From Candidatus Segatella albertsiae (GTDB lineage: Bacteria > Bacteroidota > Bacteroidia > Bacteroidales > Bacteroidaceae), in assembly GCA_002451555.1 (NCBI GenBank), contig DKCU01000160.1:1-21169 (forward strand): DNA of 21,169 nt, read 5' to 3'. Positions 1 through 5,946 of the stretch are shown here, in pieces. The notes beneath the pieces were generated by a model. That model was not told the DNA's origin. It saw nothing but the letters and a program-made list of their open reading frames with translations, and did no database searches. Numbering within the stretch: the first letter of the stretch is position 1; every line of letters begins with the position of its first letter. The translations under genes were made by a program, and so were the position numbers.

Positions 1-34
1 ACTTTTTCAAGTGGACTCATAAATTGTATCTTTG

Positions 35-120
35 CATAAGATAGGCTACGCTCAGCAATTTGAAAGCAAGCTTTCATAGCGTTCGCTTGCACTATCTTTG
101 CTCCCGAATCGCAATAGTGC
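35..120. repeat. Structured promoter-bearing repeat upstream of the Rpn remnant
   Basis: The segment contains nested inverted repeats: AAGATAG (39-45) against CTATCTT (92-98), the perfect TGAAAGC-AA-GCTTTCA at 61-76, GCAAGC (66-71) against GCTTGC (85-90), and GCACTAT (89-95) against ATAGTGC (114-120). Two matches to the Bacteroidetes -7 box, TATCTTTG, lie at 27-34 and 93-100. I read it as a mobile or dispersed intergenic repeat that carries a promoter. Whether it recurs elsewhere in the genome cannot be seen from this window. Confidence 0.5.
93..100 (+). promoter_or_regulatory. Bacteroidetes-type -7 box (TATCTTTG)
   Basis: TATCTTTG matches the TAnnTTTG consensus for the Bacteroidetes primary sigma factor exactly. 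It sits about 60 bases before the first ATG of the truncated Rpn-family frame. A second identical box is at 27-34. No convincing -33 TTTG is correctly spaced for the box at 93; the T-rich stretch at 3-8 could serve the upstream one. Confidence 0.45.
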
Positions 121-147
121 GAAAACAACTTAACTTTACATTTATAA

Positions 148-654
148 GTCATCAGTTTCATGAACTTCCTGCCCCATGTGGAGGACGAGGTGAGCGAGTT
201 CAAGACCGATGTGATGCTGAGAGAGAAAGGTAGCGAGGAAGCCTTCATGGACAAGCTTCGCTTCATCTATTTGAACCTTCCGTTCTTCAAGAAGAAGGCG
301 GAGGAATGTGTAACGGATTTTGAAAAATGGATTTACGTATTAAAGCATATGGCAACATTGGAAAGAATACCCTTTGAGACACAGAAGAAAATCTTCAAGC
401 GTCTGGCTGAGGTGGCTGACAGCCGCTGCCTGAGCAAGGAGGAAATGGAGAAATACGAGGAGATCCAGCGACAGGTGACCAGCTACAACCTCGGTATGTA
501 CAGTGCCTGGCAGGAAGGAAACCAAAAAGGTAAGTTGGAAGAAAAGTTGGAGAATGCCAAGCGTCTGCTAGCTTTGGGAGTCATGCCAAAGATGGTGGCT
601 GATGGTGCACCACTTCCGCTAGACGAAGTTTTGTCGTTGGTGTCTAAGGCGTAA
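148..654 (+). pseudogene. 5'-truncated Rpn-family PD-(D/E)XK nuclease/putative transposase
   Basis: The translated product (164 aa from the ATG at 160) looks like the C-terminal half of the Rpn (recombination-promoting nuclease)/PD-(D/E)XK family transposase proteins that are abundant in Bacteroidota. It has the end of the nuclease fold (NFLPHVEDEVSEFKTDVML), the FIYLNLPFF and 'C-TDFEKWIYVLKHM' helices, a charged linker with a repeated-EGNQKGK-like stretch, and a terminal 'ALGVMPKMVADGAPLP' helix. Full-length relatives are about 270-320 aa, so the N-terminal catalytic half is missing. The family-like frame continues upstream of the ATG as V-I-S-F and then meets a stop at 145-147, so the ATG at 160 is internal to the ancestral gene. 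Replacement of the 5' end by the repeat at 35-120 would explain this. It is probably non-functional as a nuclease, although a short protein could still be made. Family assignment is from remembered sequence character. Confidence 0.7.
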
Positions 655-682
655 TGCCAATAATAGTATCATAAGATTATAT

Positions 683-726
683 CCCTTGTCGAAAAAAATC
701 CATTGCAAGGATTTTATCGACAAGGG
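683..726. terminator. Strong hairpin after the Rpn remnant (possible terminator)
   Basis: CCCTTGTCGA (683-692) pairs perfectly with TCGACAAGGG (717-726). The stem continues with AAAATCC (695-701) against GGATTTT (709-715) across a one-base bulge or mismatch, leaving the loop ATTGCAA. It follows the Rpn frame by 28 bases and is followed by GGGTTTA rather than a clean T-run, so termination is plausible but not certain. It also covers the only upstream (TTG) start of the next ORF. Confidence 0.5.
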
Positions 727-745
727 TTTAAATGATAAAATTGAA

Positions 746-1003
746 ATGGATATGAAAGTGAACAATGAAACTTATTTGCGTTTTATAGAGAAATATCATC
801 CAAGATATAGTTCAGATGACAGGGGGCTCTGTTGTGATATTTTATATCGTTATTTGGATGATGACGAAGTTGCTGGGGATGATTTGGAATGGATTCATGA
901 TGAATTTGAGAACAGGGAAGAAGTGCTTCAAGAACTAAAAAGACTAGAAGTAGAACTGTTCTCGGAATCTCTTGATAATTATTATGACAACTATAGGAAA
1001 TAA
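746..1003 (+). CDS. Small acidic protein of unknown function
   Basis: I do not recognise this protein. The frame is open from a TTG at 686, but that codon lies inside the 683-726 hairpin, so I prefer the ATG at 746 (85 aa; a further ATG is at 752). The product is strongly acidic (YLDDDEVAGDDLEWIHDEFENREE) and predicted helical, with a central 'C-C-DILYRYL' stretch and a Tyr/Asn/Asp-rich tail. No membrane segment, signal peptide or helix-turn-helix is visible. It is AT-rich like the restriction-modification genes downstream and unlike the housekeeping genes, so it may belong to the same acquired block. It ends 55 bases from the convergent endonuclease gene, with a shared hairpin between. It could be a short folded protein such as an inhibitor or antitoxin, or a remnant; I cannot choose. 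Confidence 0.5.
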   Translation: MDMKVNNETYLRFIEKYHPRYSSDDRGLCCDILYRYLDDDEVAGDDLEWIHDEFENREEVLQELKRLEVELFSESLDNYYDNYRK

Positions 1004-1004
1004 A

Positions 1005-1046
1005 GAAAACTGCAAAGAAACGTTTGTTTGCTTCCTTGCAGTTTCC
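1005..1046. terminator. Hairpin between converging ORFs
   Basis: AAACTGCAA (1007-1015) is perfectly complementary to TTGCAGTTT (1036-1044), with a 20-base loop. On the minus strand the stem is followed by TTCTTTATTT, a T-rich tract that suits termination of the endonuclease transcript ending at 1059. On the plus strand it is followed by CCTTCGAG, so termination of the small acidic gene is less certain. Confidence 0.55.
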
Positions 1047-1058
1047 TTCGAGAATATT

Positions 1059-1973
1059 TTATTTGTTGTCTGCTCTCCAACTTATGCCAAATCCCATTCG
1101 GTCTTTGTGCCATGCCTCATAAGCTTTGAGCGTATGTTCTCTCACAATGTTGAAATCTGTGTCAATTCCATAAAGTCTATCAATACTCTCGCTAGCAGAT
1201 AACACATACATTCCATGCCAACCGTTACGTTTGAACTCGGATTCAGCATTGCCGTTTACCATATTCTTGTATTTGGGAACGGAAAACATGGTTCCATCTA
1301 GTACAAAACCTATACTCCAGAACTTGCCCTCCATAGCTTCGCGAGAAGGAACTATGTCACGAGAAACACGGTCTCGGATACTTGTCTTGCACTGAACACA
1401 GCCAAAGCATATCGGTTTGGTCTCTATGTTGCCCGTGTCTTCGTCAAGAACTTTAGTCTCTGCGATAACGTAAGCGTCAAACACACTGCCTTTTACTTGT
1501 TTCTCCAGCCAGGCAATATCTGTAGGGGAGTTTGCAAGTTCTTTAGCTTTCAAGAGTGTGTTCAAGTCTTTCTGAAGAATATACTTGATGTTTGTTCCTT
1601 TGAGTGCTAATGTCCCAAGTTCTTTTACCATTTCTTCAAAGGCGTGTCCCGATGAGGCTTTCCAACTTTGTTCAGCCATGATTGCGTTGGCAACAACGGT
1701 AGGGTCGCTGATACCAGATTTCCTGTAAAGATGCGTCTTGTATATTCCACTCCATAATTGGGGTATTTGAGTTGGATATATTTTACGTCCTTCTAGCATG
1801 GTAATCTTAATTGCTTGAAGTTGGGCGGTAGTCTCAATTTCCTTGAGTTTCGATTCTGAGATAACTTCTTTCTTTGAGTTTTCTCTAGTTTCTTTTTCTA
1901 GTTTTCTTTTGACTGACCTATACGTCTTACCATATGTGGATTTGCAGTATTCGAATATTTTATCTTCCATCAT
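1059..1973 (-). CDS. Type II restriction endonuclease, PD-(D/E)XK fold (CCGG-type candidate)
   Basis: This 304-aa protein is the probable endonuclease partner of the adjacent C5-methyltransferase. Visible features are a helix with a conserved-looking acidic pair (GHAFEEMV, E113/E114), an aspartate in GSVFDAYVIAE (D166), and then CVQCKTSIRDRVSRD with K196 as the likely catalytic lysine, giving a D-x29-K arrangement typical of PD-(D/E)XK enzymes. The K-T-S-I-R-D-R string resembles the catalytic lysine plus arginine recognition motif of enzymes cutting CCGG or CCNGG-like sites (the Cfr10I/NgoMIV/BsaWI/EcoRII group); this is resemblance from memory, not an alignment. Its ATG (1971-1973, followed directly by a second ATG) overlaps the methyltransferase stop by 14 bases, implying coupled translation with methylase made first. 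The length is normal for an orthodox type IIP enzyme, and the frame is intact with no missing catalytic residue that I can detect. Confidence 0.75.
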   Translation of the reverse strand: MMEDKIFEYCKSTYGKTYRSVKRKLEKETRENSKKEVISESKLKEIETTAQLQAIKITMLEGRKIYPTQIPQLWSGIYKTHLYRKSGISDPTVVANAIMAEQSWKASSGHAFEEMVKELGTLALKGTNIKYILQKDLNTLLKAKELANSPTDIAWLEKQVKGSVFDAYVIAETKVLDEDTGNIETKPICFGCVQCKTSIRDRVSRDIVPSREAMEGKFWSIGFVLDGTMFSVPKYKNMVNGNAESEFKRNGWHGMYVLSASESIDRLYGIDTDFNIVREHTLKAYEAWHKDRMGFGISWRADNK

Positions 1974-3237
1974 TAACGTATTTGTTTAGAATATTTTTAA
2001 TTTTACATCCCCAAGCATATGCCAATAGTGGTGGCACGGCATCGCCAATCTGCTCGTACTTGTCTTGTACCTTTCTGTTGTCGTGCCCAACCATAAAGGG
2101 ACCTCCACAGAAATCATAAGAATCAGGAAAAGATTGCAGGCGAGCGCATTCTCTGACAGTGAGTGCTCTGTTGCTGAGTGGGTGAACGTTCTCGTCCAAG
2201 CAATGGCTAGTTACAGTTAAAGATGGTTTTTCTAACTCCAATCTGATGTTCCTCTTGGAGAATACCTTCTTAGGTAAAGTGCCATCTTTTTGCAGTTCTT
2301 CAATTTGCTCTTGTGACAATCGTTCAAACAATCCTTTCACTCCTTCACCAGGTTTTATCAATGCAAAACGCTTTAAAGTACATGTTTTGTGACGCATTGG
2401 TATTTGATAGCTTAAAGGGGTATTCGTGAAATCTTTACGTCCCCAAAAGTCTAAATCTTTCATGATGTCAGAGTAATCGGAACTTTCCGAGGTATATTCT
2501 GTTGCAGCAATGTCTGAATTGGCAATCACGTCAGGTAATCCAGCAAAAGCCTCTTTGACAGTAGTAGGCTTATGGGTAGATGCTGGTGGTGGAGTTATTT
2601 CCCAATTTGGAAACCTGCTAGCCAAGATGAAGTATCTTTGCCTTTTTTGGGGAACACCAAAATCTGTAGCGATAAGTTTAGTTTCTATGAAGTTGCTATA
2701 TCCTGCATCTTTTAGCTCACTTTTTAAGACATCTATGATTAATGTTTTGTCTTCTTTGCTAACTGTCTTTGAGGTGATGCCAGGAACGTTTTCGAATAAA
2801 ATCATCTTGGCATTGCTTAATTGGGCAATTCTGATTCCTTCACGAAATAGAAACTGTCTATCATCATAAAATGACCTAGATGTAGTTCCTGCCATGCTAA
2901 ATGTTTCGCATGGCATACCTGACGTAACCAAATCTACACCATCTTTAGGGATATAATCCTTTATATCATCGTAAGTAACTTTGCGAATATCTGAATGGAT
3001 GCAATGTACTTCGGGATGGTTTTTCCTATATGTTTGGCAACAACTTTCGATATACTCAATTGCTACTAATGTCTTGAATCTAGCTGCGGTTAGTCCTGTG
3101 CAAAATCCACCCGGACCCGCAAAGCAATCTATGTGGGTATATTCCTTATTTCCCTCTTTTGGAGCAAAATGCGTTATTTTATTCAATAAACTATTGTTGT
3201 CCCCTAAAGGTGGTGGGCTAAACAAATCTGTTCTCAT
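1960..3237 (-). CDS. DNA (cytosine-5-)-methyltransferase of a type II R-M system
   Basis: This 425-aa C5-cytosine methyltransferase has all diagnostic motifs in order: motif I DCFAGPGGFCTGL (37-49, SAM binding), motif IV SGMPCETFS with nucleophile C110, motif VI FENVPG (E149-N-V), motif VIII FGVPQKRQRYFIL (Q197-R199-R201), motif IX RALTVRECARLQ (357-368) and motif X QIGDAVPPLLA (397-406). The variable region at about 215-345 is the target-recognition domain. Motif IV reads PCE where PCQ is commoner; glutamate is tolerated in some family members. It methylates the site cut by the endonuclease to protect host DNA. There is no N-terminal helix-turn-helix extension of the kind some autoregulating methylases carry. 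It is probably read from the promoter at 3535-3565 and is AT-rich relative to the genes from 4104 on, consistent with horizontal acquisition. Confidence 0.93.
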   Translation of the reverse strand: MRTDLFSPPPLGDNNSLLNKITHFAPKEGNKEYTHIDCFAGPGGFCTGLTAARFKTLVAIEYIESCCQTYRKNHPEVHCIHSDIRKVTYDDIKDYIPKDGVDLVTSGMPCETFSMAGTTSRSFYDDRQFLFREGIRIAQLSNAKMILFENVPGITSKTVSKEDKTLIIDVLKSELKDAGYSNFIETKLIATDFGVPQKRQRYFILASRFPNWEITPPPASTHKPTTVKEAFAGLPDVIANSDIAATEYTSESSDYSDIMKDLDFWGRKDFTNTPLSYQIPMRHKTCTLKRFALIKPGEGVKGLFERLSQEQIEELQKDGTLPKKVFSKRNIRLELEKPSLTVTSHCLDENVHPLSNRALTVRECARLQSFPDSYDFCGGPFMVGHDNRKVQDKYEQIGDAVPPLLAYAWGCKIKNILNKYVNDGR

Positions 3238-3480
3238 TATAATATTTTTTATAAGTATTTGCTATATGTACAATTCTTTGGCATATTATCTCTTGTTGAA
3301 GAGACAGACAACCCCATACTATTACACAGGCAGAACTTGTGTAAAGAATTTTGCTATAGTCAGTAATTTGTTTTCGCACATCATTTCTCTTTCACTTAGG
3401 CTAGCCATACCAAAGACTGGCTCTGGATGTTTCTCCAACCATTGTCCTAATTTGTTTAATTTTTTGATTTCTTTTTTCAT
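3218..3480 (-). pseudogene. Frameshifted small ORF leading the R-M operon
   Basis: From the ATG at 3480 a 52-codon frame (MKKEIKKLNKLGQWLEKHPEPV..., ending AKFFTQVLPV) stops at 3322-3324. In the next frame a protein-like sequence (VIVWGCLSLQQEIICQRIVHIA...YYNENRFV) continues without a break to a stop at 3218-3220, overlapping the methyltransferase start by 20 bases. Adding one base at the GTG-TAA junction would join both into a single protein of about 88 aa with a basic helical N-terminus, a hydrophobic centre (FFTQVLPVVIVWGCLSL) and a polar tail. The overlap with the methylase start is what a real operon gene would show. I do not recognise the protein; it is too short and unlike a classic controller (C) protein. 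It could be a broken gene, a sequencing or assembly error, or two separate small ORFs. Confidence 0.45.
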
Positions 3481-3534
3481 TTCGCTTACTTGTTTAAATG
3501 GATAATATTACTATGTGATATAATCATCACGTGG

Positions 3535-3565
3535 CAAAATTACGAAGATAAATCGTAAACTGCAA
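3535..3565 (-). promoter_or_regulatory. Promoter of the restriction-modification operon
   Basis: On the minus strand, TTG (plus 3563-3565) is followed after 20 bases by TAATTTTG (plus 3535-3542), an exact TAnnTTTG -7 box at proper Bacteroidetes spacing. The start point would fall near 3527, about 47 bases before the small ORF. GTGAT (3515-3519) and ATCAC (3526-3530) form an inverted repeat right at the predicted transcription start, a natural operator position. Confidence 0.6.
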
Positions 3566-3596
3566 GCTTTTCCTTTGTTTTTTAGAAAAAATATAA

Positions 3597-3935
3597 TTAT
3601 TTTCCTCTTTCTTTCTTCTCTTTCTCATCCCTGTAATATCCTGTCCCGATTCTCTTCGGATTCTTGGGAAACCAACCTTTCTCGCAACGTACTCGTTGTT
3701 CGAACAGCTCACCGATGCTCCAGAGACTCGATGCACCCACCACGCCATGGAGGGCGGAAACCAAGACGTTCTCTATCATGAAGGCGGCGGCAATGGTGCC
3801 GATGCCCACCACGAGGAACACCCACCAATACTTGGTACCCGTGTAGTATTCTGTCTTCAACACGATAGGGTGGAAGAGACCTATCACCAAGAAAGTGCAA
3901 ACGGCAATGATGATGCCTGTGAAATGTAATTCCAT
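3597..3935 (-). CDS. DUF4491 family small membrane protein
   Basis: This 112-aa protein matches the DUF4491 family of Bacteroidota, small inner-membrane proteins of unknown function. Three hydrophobic segments are visible: residues about 6-25 (TGIIIAVCTFLVIGLFHPIV), about 36-56 (YWWVFLVVGIGTIAAAFMIE) and about 58-75. A family-typical cytoplasmic-looking tail follows, with FEQRVRCEKGWFPKNPKR and then a Lys/Glu-rich extension (RDEKEKKERGK). The length is near the family norm of about 100 aa plus this short charged end. It is divergent from the phosphohexose mutase across 168 bases and upstream of the R-M operon on the same strand, with only AT-rich sequence and no clear terminator between. A -7-like TATTTTTG lies at 4011-4018 (minus) without a good -33. 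Confidence 0.8.
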   Translation of the reverse strand: MELHFTGIIIAVCTFLVIGLFHPIVLKTEYYTGTKYWWVFLVVGIGTIAAAFMIENVLVSALHGVVGASSLWSIGELFEQRVRCEKGWFPKNPKRIGTGYYRDEKEKKERGK

Positions 3936-4039
3936 ATTTTATACCTTATTTATATAGTCCTTTTATACTTTAATTATAATACGCTTTTGTCTATTTTCTT
4001 ATTCAATGTGCAAAAATACAAAAAAAACTCCAAACTTGC

Positions 4040-4069
4040 TTGGATTCTCAAATATTTTATTTATCTTTG
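4040..4069 (+). promoter_or_regulatory. Promoter of the phosphohexose mutase gene
   Basis: TTG (4040-4042) is followed after 19 bases by TATCTTTG (4062-4069), a strong match to the Bacteroidetes -33/-7 consensus. The predicted start near 4076 leaves an A/T-rich leader of about 28 bases before the ATG at 4104. Confidence 0.7.
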
Positions 4070-4103
4070 TGCACAAATTATCAATTCATAATTATAAAAA
4101 ACT

Positions 4104-5855
4104 ATGGCTAATAACGCAGAATTAATCAAGCAGTGTGAGGAAAGAGCACAACAGTGGCTCACTCCTGCTTTTGACGAAGAAACACGTAAGGAAGTACAGG
4201 CTATGCTCGATGCTGAGGACAAGTCAGCACTCGTGGATGCCTTCTATCAGAACTTGGAGTTCGGTACTGGTGGTTTGCGCGGCATCATGGGCGCAGGTAC
4301 CAACCGTATGAACAAGTATATCGTTGGTATGGCTACTCAGGGCTTCGCCAACTACATTCTCAAGGCTTTCCCAGGTCAGGAAGGCCTCTCTGTAGTCGTA
4401 GGTCACGACTGCCGCAACAACTCTCGTCTCTTCGCCGAGACCGTTGCCGCTATCTTCTCTGCCAACGGCATCAAGGCTTATCTATTCGAGAGCCTTCGCC
4501 CTACACCAGAGATTTCTTTTGCCATCCGTGAACTCGGTGCCAAGGCTGGTGTCAACGTGACCGCTTCTCACAATCCTAAGGAGTACAATGGCTACAAGGC
4601 TTACTGGGAGGATGGCGCTCAGGTGCTCGCTCCTCACGACACTGGTATCATCGAGGAAGTAAACAAGGTGAAGATCGAGGACGTGAAGTTCGAGGCTAAC
4701 TGGGACTTGATCAAGATTATCGGTGGCGAGATGGACTACGACTACATGACAGCCGTTCATACAGCCATGATCGACCAGGATGTCATCAACCGTCAGAAAG
4801 ACCTCAACATCGTATATTCTGCTATGCACGGCACTGGTCGTGTCATCGTTCCTCTCTGTCTCCGTTCTTGGGGCTTCCAGAACATCAACGTGGTTCCTGA
4901 GCAGATGGTAGTGGATGGCAACTTCCCAACCGTAGTCTCTCCTAACCCAGAGAACGCAGAGGCTATGACCCTCGGTATGAAGCTCGGTACTAAGTTGAAC
5001 GCCGACCTCGTAGTGGCAACCGACCCAGACGCTGACCGTCTCGCTATCGTTTGCCGTGACGACAAGGGCGAGTGGATGATCATCAATGGTAACCAGACAG
5101 CCATGATGTTCTGCTACTACATCATCGAGAACAAGAAGAAGCTCGGCAAGCTCAAGCCAACCGACTTCCTTGTGAAGACCATCGTGACTACTGAGGTAAT
5201 CGCAGAAATCGCAAAGAAAAACCATGTGGAGCTCCGCGACTGCTACACAGGTTTCAAGTGGATTGCTCGTGAGATTGCCATCTCTGAGGGCAAGCAGGAT
5301 TACATCGGTGGTGGTGAGGAGAGCTTCGGCTTCTTGCCATACGACAAGGTACGCGATAAGGATGCTCCTGCATCTATCTGCTTGATTTGCGAGATTGCAG
5401 CTTGGGCAAAGGATCAGGGCAAGACTCTCTACGACCTCTTGATGCAAATTTACGCTGAGTATGGTTTCAGCAAGGAGTTCACTGTGAATGTCGTTCGTCC
5501 AGGTAAGACGGGTGCTGATGAAATCAAGCAGATGATGGCAGACTTCCGCCAGAACCCTCCTACAGAGTTGGGTGGTAGCAAGATTGTTACTTGGAAGGAC
5601 TACCAGACATTGGAGGCTAAGCATGCCGATGGTTCTGTAGAGAAACTCAATATGCCTACTACAAGCAACGTACTCCAGTGGTTCTGCGATGACAACACCA
5701 AGGTGAGCGTTCGTCCATCAGGTACAGAGCCTAAGATTAAGTTCTACATCGAGGTGAAGGATCCTTCATTCAAGTGTGCTGGCTGCTACAATCGTTGCAC
5801 CAAGGCTGCCGAGGAGAAGATCGAGGCCATCAAGAAGAGCTTGAACTTGGATTAA
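4104..5855 (+). CDS. Phosphoglucomutase/phosphomannomutase (alpha-D-phosphohexomutase)
   Basis: This 583-aa enzyme interconverts hexose 1- and 6-phosphates (glucose and/or mannose) through a phosphoserine, linking glycolysis to nucleotide-sugar and polysaccharide synthesis in the cytosol. The four superfamily signatures are present: TASHNP with catalytic S155, the metal-binding loop DPDADR (307-312), the sugar-specificity loop GGGEESFGF (402-410) and the phosphate loop RPSGTEPK (537-544). The length fits the long PgcA/human PGM2-like group rather than the roughly 450-aa PMM/PGM group. A cysteine-rich stretch near the C-terminus (KCAGCYNRC, 557-565) is unusual to my eye but is probably lineage-specific. 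The gene has its own promoter and ends at a strong terminator, so it is likely monocistronic. Codon use is GC-richer and strongly biased, suggesting high expression. Confidence 0.93.
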   Translation: MANNAELIKQCEERAQQWLTPAFDEETRKEVQAMLDAEDKSALVDAFYQNLEFGTGGLRGIMGAGTNRMNKYIVGMATQGFANYILKAFPGQEGLSVVVGHDCRNNSRLFAETVAAIFSANGIKAYLFESLRPTPEISFAIRELGAKAGVNVTASHNPKEYNGYKAYWEDGAQVLAPHDTGIIEEVNKVKIEDVKFEANWDLIKIIGGEMDYDYMTAVHTAMIDQDVINRQKDLNIVYSAMHGTGRVIVPLCLRSWGFQNINVVPEQMVVDGNFPTVVSPNPENAEAMTLGMKLGTKLNADLVVATDPDADRLAIVCRDDKGEWMIINGNQTAMMFCYYIIENKKKLGKLKPTDFLVKTIVTTEVIAEIAKKNHVELRDCYTGFKWIAREIAISEGKQDYIGGGEESFGFLPYDKVRDKDAPASICLICEIAAWAKDQGKTLYDLLMQIYAEYGFSKEFTVNVVRPGKTGADEIKQMMADFRQNPPTELGGSKIVTWKDYQTLEAKHADGSVEKLNMPTTSNVLQWFCDDNTKVSVRPSGTEPKIKFYIEVKDPSFKCAGCYNRCTKAAEEKIEAIKKSLNLD

Positions 5856-5875
5856 TATACATGATCAATTATAAT

Positions 5876-5920
5876 ACACAAAAAAGGTGCTTCGGAAATT
5901 CCGAAGCACCTTTTTTGTGT
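5876..5920. terminator. Bidirectional intrinsic terminator
   Basis: A perfect inverted repeat with 22-base arms and a single central base (5898) has the GC-rich core GGTGCTTCGGAA and its complement flanked by A6 and T6 tracts, so a U-run follows the stem on either strand. It lies 20 bases after the mutase stop and 26 bases beyond the stop of the convergent SLBB gene, and should serve both. Confidence 0.92.
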
Positions 5921-5946
5921 GTATTACAATTATTTGTAAAAGAATA

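Noticed and set aside
686..745. TTG start for the small acidic protein
   Set aside because: The codon is buried in the 683-726 hairpin and in-frame ATGs follow at 746 and 752; the longer form is not excluded but is less likely.
972..1202. 76-codon plus-strand frame at the R-M terminator
   Set aside because: It overlaps the shared terminator hairpin and the endonuclease 3' end, and its translation looks like random Ser/Val/Phe-rich sequence.
3322..3480. Classic R-M controller (C) protein
   Set aside because: The product is only 52 aa before the stop, has no visible helix-turn-helix, and controller genes usually precede the endonuclease rather than the methylase.
4482..5624. Long 380-codon open frame on the minus strand opposite the phosphohexose mutase
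   Set aside because: It is the antisense shadow of a highly codon-biased gene with all catalytic motifs; its translation has no recognisable fold and has the Leu/Val/His-rich composition of a reverse-frame artefact.
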